Shown here piece after piece: positions 27,427 to 35,740 of a stretch of 64,000 bases of DNA (positions within the stretch are counted from its first letter, which is position 1; each line of letters begins with the position of its first letter). The stretch comes from Armatimonadota bacterium (lineage in GTDB: Bacteria > Armatimonadota > Chthonomonadetes > Chthonomonadales > Chthonomonadaceae): NCBI GenBank assembly GCA_028871815.1, contig JAGWMJ010000005.1, positions 160,650 through 224,649 on the forward strand, given 5' to 3'. The notes beneath the pieces are model-generated. The model did no database searches, was not told the DNA's origin, and worked only from the letters and a program-made list of their open reading frames with translations. The position numbers were made by a program, and so were the translations under genes.

Positions 27427-28401
27427 ATGATCGATCGACGCCGGTTTCTCGCCTCGGGCCTCTATGGCGCCGGAGCGCTTGCCACCGGCATCTACTGGCA
27501 GTCGCGATTCGGCCAATCCGGCGATCCTGTTGTGCACCACGACCCTGAGGGATCTGCGCTGCAGGTTTTCCCTCCGGACAACGCGTGGAACACGCCCGTT
27601 ACCGACGCCCCGGTGGATCCGCTTTCGGCGCTCTACATCTCTACAATTGGCGCGGATACACCGCTCCACCCCGACTTTGGGACCGTTTGGGACGGCGCGC
27701 CGCTGGGCATACCCTATATCTATGTTCATTCATCGCAGCCCAAGGTGCCCGTAACCTTCACGTATAACGACGAGAGCGACCCCGGTCCCTATCCGATTCC
27801 CGACAATGCCCCAATCGAGGGCGGCCCAAACAGCGACGGTGATCGACACGTGCTGGTAATTGATGTGGATAGCCACATCCTGTACGAACTGTACAATGCT
27901 CGCAAAACTTCGGACGGGTGGTCCGCCGATTCCGGAGCCATTTATCACCTCGATTCCAACAAGCTCCGTCCAGCCGGTTGGACTTCGGCGGATGCTGCCG
28001 GCCTGCCCATATTCCCGGGCCTGGTACGCTACGATGAGTTGGAGCGCGACAAGGCGATCCGCCATGCGCTGCGGTTCACCTGCCAACACACCCAACGCGC
28101 CTACGTCTATCCGGCGCGGCACTTTGCTAGCAAATCGTCCAATCCGTCGCTGCCGCCGATGGGTATGCGCGTTCGCCTGCGCGCCGATTTTGATACCAGC
28201 AGCTTTTCCTCCAAGCCGCGCATCATTCTGAAGGCCCTGAAGGAATACGGTATGTTCCTGGCCGATAACGGTGGCAACTGGTTTTTAAGCGGTGCGCCGG
28301 ATCCGCGCTGGAGCGATGAGGTCTTGCATACGCTGACGCGGGTGCACGGCCGCGATTTCGAGGTGATCCGAATGGATCATATCGTGCGCGCCGGCGGATG
28401 A
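27427..28401 (+). CDS. secreted protein of an uncharacterised conserved family
   Basis: 324 residues from ATG 27427 with GGAGA seven bases upstream. DRRRFLASGLYGAGALATG is a Tat-like or Sec signal. The mature part includes PPDNAWNTPVTDAPVDP, GADTPLHPDFGTVWDG, AIRHALRFTCQHTQRAYVYP, LPPMGMRVRLRADFD, ALKEYGMFLADNGGNWFLSG and APDPRWSDE. I recall the same blocks in secreted proteins of other soil bacteria, but no function is known to me. Its stop overlaps the start of the ABC permease gene by four bases, so it may be co-translated with the transporter. Confidence 0.7.
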   Translation: MIDRRRFLASGLYGAGALATGIYWQSRFGQSGDPVVHHDPEGSALQVFPPDNAWNTPVTDAPVDPLSALYISTIGADTPLHPDFGTVWDGAPLGIPYIYVHSSQPKVPVTFTYNDESDPGPYPIPDNAPIEGGPNSDGDRHVLVIDVDSHILYELYNARKTSDGWSADSGAIYHLDSNKLRPAGWTSADAAGLPIFPGLVRYDELERDKAIRHALRFTCQHTQRAYVYPARHFASKSSNPSLPPMGMRVRLRADFDTSSFSSKPRIILKALKEYGMFLADNGGNWFLSGAPDPRWSDEVLHTLTRVHGRDFEVIRMDHIVRAGG

Positions 28402-29390
28402 GTGCGCGCCCGTCGTCGCACCGCCTGCCACGGCTCCGCGAAGCGGGCATCCTCTTCTTTATCCTCGCCATCGCCGCCACGGCCCGCGCCGTTCAGCCCG
28501 CGTTCTTTCAAAGCGAAAACCTGCGAAACATCCTGCTCGATCTGCCGATTATCGTCACCGCGGCGATGGGCATGAGCCTGGTTCTGCTGACGCGTCAGAT
28601 CGACCTTTCGGTTGGCAGCGCGCTTGGCCTGTGCGGTATGGCCGTGGGACTTACGCTCAAATCGCATCCACAGCTCAGCGTCGGCACGGCGATGGCGCTT
28701 GGCGTGGGCCTCGGCGCACTGCTTGGAGCCGTCAACGGCGCACTTGTAACCGTGACGGCAATACCTCCCATCATCGCCACACTCGGAACGCTCAGCATCT
28801 ATCGCGGGCTGGCGTTCATGGTTGCCCACGGCCGTGAAATCGATCCGTCGGACGTGCCGCAGCGGCTGCTGAACCTCTCGCGCGGATCTGCGGCCGGGGC
28901 GCCCGTTATTGTCTGGGTGGCTGCCGCCGTTGCAACGGCCACCGGGCTGTTTCTGGCGAGGATGCGTAGTGGGCGCTCTCTCTATGCCGTCGGGGGCAAC
29001 CCGGATGCCGCGCGCCTGGCGGGCATCAACGTCAACCTCTGCAAGTTTCTCGCGTTCGTCGCAAGCGGCGCGCTCGCCGGCCTGGCGGCAGTACTCTATG
29101 CGTCGCGGTTCGGCTTCGTGAATCCCGGTGAAACCGGCGTGGGCTTCGAACTTGCCGTGATTGCCGCATGCGTCATCGGTGGCATCGACGTATTCGGCGG
29201 GGTCGGCAGCATCAGCGGCGCCCTGCTTGGCTGTCTGCTGCTCGCCGTGATGAACAACGCTCTGGCAGTCACCGGGCTCTCCGGCCGGTGGCAGCTGGCC
29301 GCTTATGGCGCGATGATCCTGCTTGGGATCGGGTCCGACGCATTGATCCGGGCGCGGCGCGGCGAAGTGAGCCCCGCCGACGTCTACTAG
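28398..29390 (+). CDS. sugar ABC transporter permease (RbsC/RhaP/LsrC type), first of pair
   Basis: 330 residues, about ten hydrophobic helices. Family blocks are visible: LTRQIDLSVGSALGLCG near residue 60, GALLGAVNGALVTVTAIPPIIATLGT, SLYAVGGNPDAARLAGINV (the cytoplasmic coupling loop that contacts the ATPase) and FELAVIAACVIGGIDVFGGVGSISG. Moves a sugar across the inner membrane with a second permease and an ATPase. ATG 28398 overlaps the upstream stop (ATGA). No ATPase gene is in the window. Confidence 0.9.
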   Translation: MSARPSSHRLPRLREAGILFFILAIAATARAVQPAFFQSENLRNILLDLPIIVTAAMGMSLVLLTRQIDLSVGSALGLCGMAVGLTLKSHPQLSVGTAMALGVGLGALLGAVNGALVTVTAIPPIIATLGTLSIYRGLAFMVAHGREIDPSDVPQRLLNLSRGSAAGAPVIVWVAAAVATATGLFLARMRSGRSLYAVGGNPDAARLAGINVNLCKFLAFVASGALAGLAAVLYASRFGFVNPGETGVGFELAVIAACVIGGIDVFGGVGSISGALLGCLLLAVMNNALAVTGLSGRWQLAAYGAMILLGIGSDALIRARRGEVSPADVY

Positions 29391-29398
29391 CGCGCCCT

Positions 29399-30397
29399 AT
29401 GCCGCAAGCTGCAGCGCAAACCAAAGCGGCGCCGGCGCCCGGGTCGGTCGAGCGATACCTTCCCGAGATCGTCTGCTGCCTCCTTTTGATCGGCGCCTTT
29501 GTCGCCGGGTCGCACCTCTCACGCCATTTCCTCAACGCCCGGTACCTTTTGCAGGCAACCTCCGCCTACATGGAGACCGGGATTATGGCGTTGGCGATGA
29601 CTCTCATTATCGTCGCCGGCAAAATCGATCTCTCGGTAGCGAGCACGCTCAGCCTGTCAGCCTGTGCCACGGCTCTGCTCAATACGGCGGCGGGCGTTCC
29701 TCTGCCAGTGGCGCTGCTCTGCGGCCTGCTGTTGGGAGGCCTGCTCGGGCTGCTGAACGGCTTGATGATTGTAAAGCTGCGACTTCCGTCGCTCACCGTG
29801 ACACTGGGCACTCTGGCGCTCTACCGCGGCGTGGCCCAGATACTGCTCGGCGATCACAGCATTGCCCGTTTTCCCGATTGGTTTGCCGGGATCGACTACC
29901 GGTATGTAGGACCGCTGCCGCTGCCGCTGGTCCTGTTCCTGTGCCTGGCTGTGGGCGCGGCGGTGCTGCTCCACCGCACGGCGTTTGGTCGCACACTGTA
30001 TGCCCAGGGCGCCGGCCACACAGCCAGTCGCTACTCCGGCGTGGCCGTGGGCCGAAACACGGTTGTGCTGTTCACGCTCTCCGGCCTGATGGCGGCTATC
30101 GCCGGGCTCATAATGACGTCGCGGCTCGGCGTCGCCCGGTTCGACCTGGGCCTCGGTTTGGAATTGAACGTCATCACTGCGGTCGTTCTGGGAGGCGCAG
30201 ACATCTTCGGTGGACGCGGCACCATCTTCGGCACAGTTACCGCACTCTTTCTGCTCGGAATCGTGCGTGATGCGATGGGCGTCGCCAATATCACCGCGCA
30301 GGAGCAACTGATCGTGATGGGCGTTCTGCTGCTGCTATCGGTAGGGCTGGCGAATCTGCTGCGTGGTCGTGCCGGCGGCGCATTGAGGGGGCGTTGA
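29399..30397 (+). CDS. sugar ABC transporter permease, second of pair
   Basis: 332 residues from ATG 29399, eight bases after the first permease. It has the same family blocks: AGKIDLSVASTLSLSACATA, GLLNGLMIVKLRLPSLTVTLG, GRTLYAQGAGHTASRYSGVAV and LELNVITAVVLGGADIFGGRGTIFG. Two different permeases side by side match the RhaP/RhaQ and LsrC/LsrD heterodimer arrangement. The cognate binding protein is probably the lipoprotein at 32613, now separated by an insertion of about 2.2 kb. Confidence 0.9.
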   Translation: MPQAAAQTKAAPAPGSVERYLPEIVCCLLLIGAFVAGSHLSRHFLNARYLLQATSAYMETGIMALAMTLIIVAGKIDLSVASTLSLSACATALLNTAAGVPLPVALLCGLLLGGLLGLLNGLMIVKLRLPSLTVTLGTLALYRGVAQILLGDHSIARFPDWFAGIDYRYVGPLPLPLVLFLCLAVGAAVLLHRTAFGRTLYAQGAGHTASRYSGVAVGRNTVVLFTLSGLMAAIAGLIMTSRLGVARFDLGLGLELNVITAVVLGGADIFGGRGTIFGTVTALFLLGIVRDAMGVANITAQEQLIVMGVLLLLSVGLANLLRGRAGGALRGR

Positions 30398-30821
30398 TCG
30401 CCTGACGCCTCACGTACGATTCCGACCGTCGCACGGCGCGCAATCCCTGCGCCGACGCTGGCGGGCGCGCATTCGGCACTTATGTGCGGTGCAAGTGGCC
30501 CCACTCCATAGGCTGACGTTTCCTCCGGTGCGGGCCGACCCCTGCCATGGGGCTTTCACCGCCGGTACCTGCCGCTGTACAAGATCCACGTCTCGCCGAT
30601 GTTATTCCGAACACGACGCGCGGTCGCCAGGCGCCGTGGCAGAATCTCCGTGGGGTGGCTGCGGGTTGTCTGCGGCAGCCGCCGCTGCGTGCCACAGCTC
30701 CCAAACACAAACCGAGAACGTAGAAGAGTCGCCCGGCTGGACGATTTAGGGCGGGTTCTCACGGTTTGCCTGCTGAAGGTGACCGGGGGCAGAGCGGTTT
30801 TCAGATTGTCAGCGCGCGCTG
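30398..30821. other. gene-free left part of the island between permease and binding-protein genes
   Basis: No open frame with a ribosome site or a family motif. Frames in this stretch are Arg/Ser/Cys-rich. No repeat array unit was seen. It starts the interval that splits the sugar transport genes. Confidence 0.5.
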
Positions 30822-31118
30822 TTGGTGGCAAGCTGGCTATTGGAGCGGATTTGCAGGTATTGTTGCGGCGTCGCCGGAAACGAACTCATTTCGGTCATTT
30901 CCGCTGTATGGGTGCCAGCGGTAGGCGTTGACGCCATAATCGGCGGGGTCGGTCTCGGTGTCTGGGGCGATGTGTCCGAAGGCGACGAGAACCTCGGACC
31001 GGCCAAGAGGAGCATCAAGGGATGGATCGGCCGCATCGATCGGTGGATGGCTCCGCCAAAGCCGCCAACGCAGGGTCCGCCGGAGCCTGGCGGCATCGCC
31101 CGCCCAGGCGCCGAATGA
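30822..31118 (+). CDS. small hypothetical protein coupled to the next gene
   Basis: 98 residues from GTG or TTG-type start at 30822. A hydrophobic stretch (SVISAVWVPAVGVDAIIGGVGLGVWG) is followed by a charged segment and a Pro-rich end (APPKPPTQGPPEPGG). Its TGA overlaps the ATG of the following membrane protein (ATGA), which supports it as real. An opposite-strand frame across the same DNA is longer but less protein-like. It could be the tail of a lost Rhs protein with the next gene as its partner; this is inference. Confidence 0.4.
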   Translation: MVASWLLERICRYCCGVAGNELISVISAVWVPAVGVDAIIGGVGLGVWGDVSEGDENLGPAKRSIKGWIGRIDRWMAPPKPPTQGPPEPGGIARPGAE

Positions 31119-32164
31119 GCCTGTTGTCGCGGCTCGCTCGGCCAGAATGGCAGACGACGGCGGTACCCAGCCAGGTACCGCGGCCCTCAGCATTGACGCA
31201 CGCGGCGCTCGCTTTGCTGGTGCCGCTGTTCTTTGGCTTGCTGTGGGGAATACCACTGACGATGCACGGTGGCGCTCTCGGGGCTGCAGCGGCGTCGTTC
31301 GTGGTCATCGTCCTAGGTATTATTGTGAGTGTAGCGCTACCGTGGCCGCACGGCTTTTCGCCGCGAGTAACGGCGTCGGTCGGCGCGTCGATCGGCCTGG
31401 CGCTCGCCCTCCAGTGCTCTCTCCTCCTGCCCGCGTTTCCGGGTGTCGCCGTGGTACCAATTGTAGCAGTGGGCGCACTTCTCGGCCGCGTGTCGGACAT
31501 AGCATGTGCAGAGTGCCAACGCCGGCGGCTCGCACGCTGGCGTGAGGCGAGGGATCTTGTCCCTTCCGTGCCCGCGACGGCTTGTGATGAGCAGCGGCGC
31601 CTGGATGACGCGTGGCGGCACATGGCTCGGATCGAGGTCCGCGCTATAGCTGTCGTGGCTATTGGGAGCGGAGCTGCCATGCTGGTTGCGTTGCTCACTC
31701 CGGCTGCCTTAGGCATGCCGCTTCTCCTGTTCGTGGGCCTCTCATTATTGGCGGTGATGCGCGTGCAAGCGGCTGTCGCCTACGACGCGGTGGCCCTCGA
31801 ACAAGCCGCCACCCGCCGACCCGACAGCGTAGGGCCACTCCTGGATCGGGCACGCACCATCGGGCAGCCGTACCGCATGTGGTCGGAGAGTGGGCCCATA
31901 GTGCGGCTGCTGGACCTCTCCGGAGCTGAGGTGATTGATACCCTTTCGGCGCGTCAACTTCGTACGCTCGCCAGTATCCTTCAGCGGACGTCACCGCGTG
32001 TGCGGTCGCAATCGCAGTGGGCCTCGGACGCGCTGCGGACTTTGGACTGCGTGGCACGCTATAGTGACAGGGATCGACGGCTGCTAGGGCGCCGCCTCGC
32101 GCGTAGCCGCGTAGGGCGCCGCTTAGGGCCAATCACGCGCCAGGCGATTCGCGGCGGAGCGTAG
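31115..32164 (+). CDS. hypothetical multi-pass membrane protein
   Basis: 349 residues from ATG 31115. Four to six hydrophobic helices: about residues 27-48, 52-75, 86-115 (VVPIVAVGALLG) and a pair near 175-215 (AIAVVAIGSGAAMLVALL, LLLFVGLSLLAVM). A charged segment of about 55 residues rich in Arg and Glu separates the helix groups, and a basic C-terminal tail follows. No known domain recognised. It sits between a small coupled gene and an Rhs remnant, so it may be an accessory or immunity-type protein of an old Rhs cassette. Confidence 0.55.
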   Translation: MSLLSRLARPEWQTTAVPSQVPRPSALTHAALALLVPLFFGLLWGIPLTMHGGALGAAAASFVVIVLGIIVSVALPWPHGFSPRVTASVGASIGLALALQCSLLLPAFPGVAVVPIVAVGALLGRVSDIACAECQRRRLARWREARDLVPSVPATACDEQRRLDDAWRHMARIEVRAIAVVAIGSGAAMLVALLTPAALGMPLLLFVGLSLLAVMRVQAAVAYDAVALEQAATRRPDSVGPLLDRARTIGQPYRMWSESGPIVRLLDLSGAEVIDTLSARQLRTLASILQRTSPRVRSQSQWASDALRTLDCVARYSDRDRRLLGRRLARSRVGRRLGPITRQAIRGGA

Positions 32165-32193
32165 CCGACGCGGTAAGCCGGCTGAGGCAGCCG

Positions 32194-32467
32194 CCTCACT
32201 TCGGAAACGCGGACCGGCTCAAACCGGTACGCGATTTCGGATACCCTGGATCCGGGAGGAAACCGCACCGGCGAAACGGTGGGAAGCGCCTCTAACAGCT
32301 TCACGATGGATAACGACGATGAGCTTACGGTGACCAGCGGCGGATCCTCGAACCGCTATTCGTACAACGCAAATGGCGAGCAGACCGACCGCTCGCTGGC
32401 CGACACCACCACCTCCACACAGTGCGCGGGCTCCGCGCCGGTGACGGAGACGCGTGACTGCCCATAG
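32194..32467 (+). pseudogene. Rhs/YD-repeat remnant with internal deletion
   Basis: Reads RYAISDTLDPGGNRTGETVG, FTMDNDDELTVTSGG, YSYNANGEQTDRSLAD and then TTTSTQCAGSAPVTET before a stop. It is nearly the same as the Rhs sequence at 63597-64000, but about 115 bases present there (63760 to 63874) are missing here, with the join inside a short shared CCGG(T/C)ACC-like sequence. No start codon or ribosome site in place. A degraded Rhs fragment. Confidence 0.75.
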
Positions 32468-32612
32468 GTTGGCGCACGATTCCTCCGGAAAGGCGGGAAA
32501 CCTCTCCAGGCCTTCGGTCGGGATCATAGATCAGGCAGCGCGGACACTTGACCGGCTTGCCGCTTTGGCGGTTAACTGGTGATCAAACAATTGGGGGCCG
32601 GGGGATATTGCA

Positions 32613-33656
32613 ATGCTGCCGCCATACCGAGTTCGTCTCTTCGTCATCGCCGCTCTGCTTCCCGCTGCATTGGCGGCGGGTTGTTCCAAGCGATCGCCAC
32701 AGGCGATCGCCGGCGGACACAAGGCCGCGACCGGGCCGGTAACCGTGGTCTACATTCCCAAGAACACGGGCAATCCTTACTTCGACAGCATTGTGCAGGG
32801 GTTCAAGAAGGGCTGTGGCGAACTGCACGACACTTTCACCACGGTCGCGCCGGCCACCGCCGATGCCGCTTCGCAGATTCCGTTTATCCAGGACCAGGTC
32901 CAGCGTGGGGTTTCGGCAATCGCCATATCACCCAACTCACCCGACGCAATCAAGCCGGCGCTGAAACAGGCGATGGCGCAAGGCATCGTGGTGGTTGCCG
33001 TAAATGGCGACATGCCGGGCAGCGAGGACGGCCGTGAGGCCTGTGTGCTCCCGATGGATTTCGGCATCACGGGAACCAGCCAGCTGGACCTGGTGAGCGG
33101 GTTGATCGGCGGAAAGGGCGACTTTGCCATACTGAGCGCCACCACGGACGCACCGGACCAAAACACCTGGATTGCTTCGATGAAAGCCGCGCTGAAGACG
33201 CCTAAATATGCCGGGCTGCACCTGGTGCAGATTGCGTACGGCAACGACGATCCGCAAAAGAGCCTTACCGAGGCGCAGGGGCTGCTCACCCAGTTTCCCA
33301 ACCTGAAATGCATCGATGCGCCTACGTCGGTGGGTATCGCTGCCGCCGCACAGGCCGTGGAGGTAGCCAACGCCGCCGGACGCGTCCAGGTAACCGGGTT
33401 GGGCACACCGAACCAGATGCGACGATTTGTCAAGGACGGCACCGTCAAGAAGTTCGCCCTCTGGAGCCCGTTTGATGAAGGCTATCTCGCGGCATATCTC
33501 ATCCACGGGATGGTCAAGGGCGCCATCAAGCCCGGCGCAGGCGTTTCATTTCCCGCCGGTACACTGGGAAACCGTCAGTTTGGCGCAAAGAACGTCGTGG
33601 TAACCGGGCCGCCACTGGTGTTCGACGCCTCCAACATCGACAAGTACCACTTCTAA
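32613..33656 (+). CDS. sugar ABC transporter substrate-binding lipoprotein (RhaS/LsrB type)
   Basis: 347 residues from ATG 32613. Signal peptide with lipobox LAAGC. Type I periplasmic-binding fold: VYIPKNTGNPYFDSIVQGFK, AIAISPNSPDAIKPALKQAM, FAILSATTDAPDQNTWIASM, YGNDDPQKSLTEAQGLLTQF and the ending VFDASNIDKYHF, which resembles the C-terminus of LsrB and of rhamnose-binding RhaS proteins. It captures a sugar outside the membrane for the permease pair at 28398-30397. Rhamnose or a related deoxy-sugar is plausible; the ligand is not proven. Confidence 0.88.
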   Translation: MLPPYRVRLFVIAALLPAALAAGCSKRSPQAIAGGHKAATGPVTVVYIPKNTGNPYFDSIVQGFKKGCGELHDTFTTVAPATADAASQIPFIQDQVQRGVSAIAISPNSPDAIKPALKQAMAQGIVVVAVNGDMPGSEDGREACVLPMDFGITGTSQLDLVSGLIGGKGDFAILSATTDAPDQNTWIASMKAALKTPKYAGLHLVQIAYGNDDPQKSLTEAQGLLTQFPNLKCIDAPTSVGIAAAAQAVEVANAAGRVQVTGLGTPNQMRRFVKDGTVKKFALWSPFDEGYLAAYLIHGMVKGAIKPGAGVSFPAGTLGNRQFGAKNVVVTGPPLVFDASNIDKYHF

Positions 33657-33790
33657 TCATGACCTCACCGCCTGTGATACGCGCGGGTTGATGCCATAGC
33701 CATTCTGTCGATTTGTATCCGGCAGATCGGCCGTCGATTTCTGTGTTGCCCGGTGCGCCCGGGCCGGCCATCCTTCACGGGAGAACTCCG

Positions 33791-35038
33791 ATGGCTCTGC
33801 GCCATTTTCCGGTACGGCCCGACCTCGAACTCCTGACGGGTCAGGCCGGTGAACTGCTCAGCGCGCTGCACAACGGCGATGCTGCGGCCGCTGCCGAGTT
33901 CCGCCAGTTTCATCCTGATCCGGTTGCTGCGCAGAGCGCGCAGATGGTTGACGCACAGCTGGCGCTGGCGCGCAGTTACGGCTTGCCCAGTTGGCAGCGG
34001 CTGGTTACAGCCTGTCGCCTGACCGATGCCATCTGGCGCGGAGACGCCGAGACTGTGCGTACGTTAGTGCTCCAATATCCCGAACTGATCACCGAAGATG
34101 CCCGTGGCGTCAAGGGCAACTGGGGCCCTCCGATGTCGTACGCCGCCAACATCGGACAGGACTCTATCATCCGCATGCTGCGCGAACTGGGCGCCGAGGA
34201 CGTCCAGTCGGCATTTGAGCGAGCATGCCTGCAGGGTAAATTGGATACCGCCCGAATGCTGGTCGACATGGGCGCCCGGATCCAGCCCGGCGTCATCATG
34301 GGCCCATGTGAGACTCAATCCGGTTCCGGCCTGGAGCTGCTGCTCGAGCTTGGCGCCGATTTCAGCGATGCCGCCGGTGACAGGGCCGCCCCAGTAGCAT
34401 TGATTCTGGAAACGTACTGCCGCAATCCGGAAGGCAAACACCGATGCCTGGAGCTTGCCGCAGCCCATGGCGCCGAACTGCCCGATTCGGCGCCGATGGC
34501 TCTGCATCGCGGACGGCTCGATTTGTTGGAACGGCACCTGGCGAGAGATCCGGCCATGCTCACACGCACCTTCACACATGAAGAGATCTACCCGCCGGAA
34601 GTTGGATGCCATGAGGATGTGTCGCTGGCGCTCTGCGGCACCGAATTGGCGGGTGGCACCCTGCTCCACCTGTGCGTGGATTATGACGAACTGGAGATCG
34701 CCAATTGGCTGCTGGACCACGGCGCGGATGCTAACGCGCCGGCTGCCGTCGATTCCGATGGCTTCGGCGGTCATACACCGCTCTTCAACTGTGTTGTTTC
34801 GCAGGCGTATCTGGCCGGCATCCACCGCGATGGCACATGGGCGCAGCTCATCCTGGACCACGGCGCCGATCCCAATGCCGTGGCGTCGCTGCGAAAACGC
34901 CTCCGCTTTGTGGAGGATGAAACGATGCACCTCTACCACAACGTAAAGCCAATCAGTTATGGCCAGCGTTTTCACGAGCGTCGATGGGTCTGCACGCCGG
35001 CCCTCGACCTGATCGCCGCGCACGGTGGCACACTTTGA
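33791..35038 (+). CDS. ankyrin-repeat protein
   Basis: 415 residues from ATG 33791 with GGGAG seven bases upstream. Ankyrin-type units are visible: GDAETVRTLVLQYPELI, SYAANIGQDSIIRMLRELGA, ERACLQGKLDTARMLVDMGA, LLLELGADFSDAAGDRAAPV, LHLCVDYDELEIANWLLDHGAD and WAQLILDHGADPNAVA. No signal peptide, so cytoplasmic. The first 75 residues have a helical pattern also common before ankyrins in soil bacteria (AQLALARSYGLPSWQRLV). Acts by protein-protein contact; partner unknown. A 130-base gap separates it from the transporter gene. Confidence 0.85.
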   Translation: MALRHFPVRPDLELLTGQAGELLSALHNGDAAAAAEFRQFHPDPVAAQSAQMVDAQLALARSYGLPSWQRLVTACRLTDAIWRGDAETVRTLVLQYPELITEDARGVKGNWGPPMSYAANIGQDSIIRMLRELGAEDVQSAFERACLQGKLDTARMLVDMGARIQPGVIMGPCETQSGSGLELLLELGADFSDAAGDRAAPVALILETYCRNPEGKHRCLELAAAHGAELPDSAPMALHRGRLDLLERHLARDPAMLTRTFTHEEIYPPEVGCHEDVSLALCGTELAGGTLLHLCVDYDELEIANWLLDHGADANAPAAVDSDGFGGHTPLFNCVVSQAYLAGIHRDGTWAQLILDHGADPNAVASLRKRLRFVEDETMHLYHNVKPISYGQRFHERRWVCTPALDLIAAHGGTL

Positions 35039-35066
35039 TGTTTAAGATAACCTTACCAAAAACTGG

Positions 35067-35072
35067 TACAAT
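35067..35072 (+). promoter_or_regulatory. possible -10 element just before the VWA lipoprotein gene
   Basis: TACAAT ends 12 bases before ATG 35085, inside an AT-rich pocket. It would give a nearly leaderless mRNA. No good -35 was found. Confidence 0.35.
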
Positions 35073-35084
35073 AGCTGTTCATTA

Positions 35085-35720
35085 ATGAAACTATTCGGTA
35101 TCACCGCCGTTCTTGTTGGTGCTGTTGGCACTTTCCTCCTGGCGGGATGTGCTGGCAGCAACCAATCGAGAAACCAGCCGGACCTGATAATCATGATGGT
35201 CGACAACTCCGGCTCAACGGTCCGGTTCCGCGACCAGGCGTTTGTGGTCCTCAACCGGTTAACGGCGTACGCACATGCTAGGAACATTCCGGTAGAGCTT
35301 TGGGGCTACTCACGCGATGCGCAGTGCTTCTACAGCGCACAGGTTCCGGGGAACGACAGCGCCCTTGTGCCGGCGGAGTCAAATCACATGACCGGAATGG
35401 GTTCCGCGCAAAGCAAAACGAGGCCGGTACGAGCGATGGAACTCCTGCTGGCCGATGACGCATTCCAAACGGCCGCCCGACCATCCGTGCTCTTTGTCAC
35501 GGACGGTGACAATGATTACACCGCGGACACCAGCAAGTTTCAGAGGGATTGCGCGATGATTGCCGCGCACCGGGGCGTACGGGTGCTCGTAGACGGTCTT
35601 TCGCCATCCAACCACGACACATGGGTCCGGGCGTTTCAAACGCTGCCACCTGGCCGGTTCACTACATATCAGGACGTAGTTAGCGACCGCGACTTTCGTA
35701 ATGCGGTTGGATTGGATTGA
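35085..35720 (+). CDS. VWA-domain lipoprotein
   Basis: 211 residues. Lipobox LAGC (Cys22). The mature protein has DLIIMMVDNSGST, where D40-x-S42-x-S44 is a MIDAS metal-binding motif of von Willebrand factor A domains, followed by VLFVTDGDNDYT (fourth MIDAS Asp region) and GVRVLVDGLSPS. It would sit on the envelope, binding partners through a divalent metal. No ribosome site is visible. The next gene begins at or just after its stop, so the two probably form an operon and may work together. Confidence 0.75.
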   Translation: MKLFGITAVLVGAVGTFLLAGCAGSNQSRNQPDLIIMMVDNSGSTVRFRDQAFVVLNRLTAYAHARNIPVELWGYSRDAQCFYSAQVPGNDSALVPAESNHMTGMGSAQSKTRPVRAMELLLADDAFQTAARPSVLFVTDGDNDYTADTSKFQRDCAMIAAHRGVRVLVDGLSPSNHDTWVRAFQTLPPGRFTTYQDVVSDRDFRNAVGLD

Positions 35721-35740
35721 GGCAACAACAGCAGCCGGCC

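Noticed and set aside
30837..31256. Leftward 139-codon frame opposite the small island gene
   Set aside because: The end (NAYRWHPYSGNDRNEF) looked toxin-like at first, but the frame begins antisense to the membrane protein and has no start context; the rightward ATGA-coupled pair is better supported.
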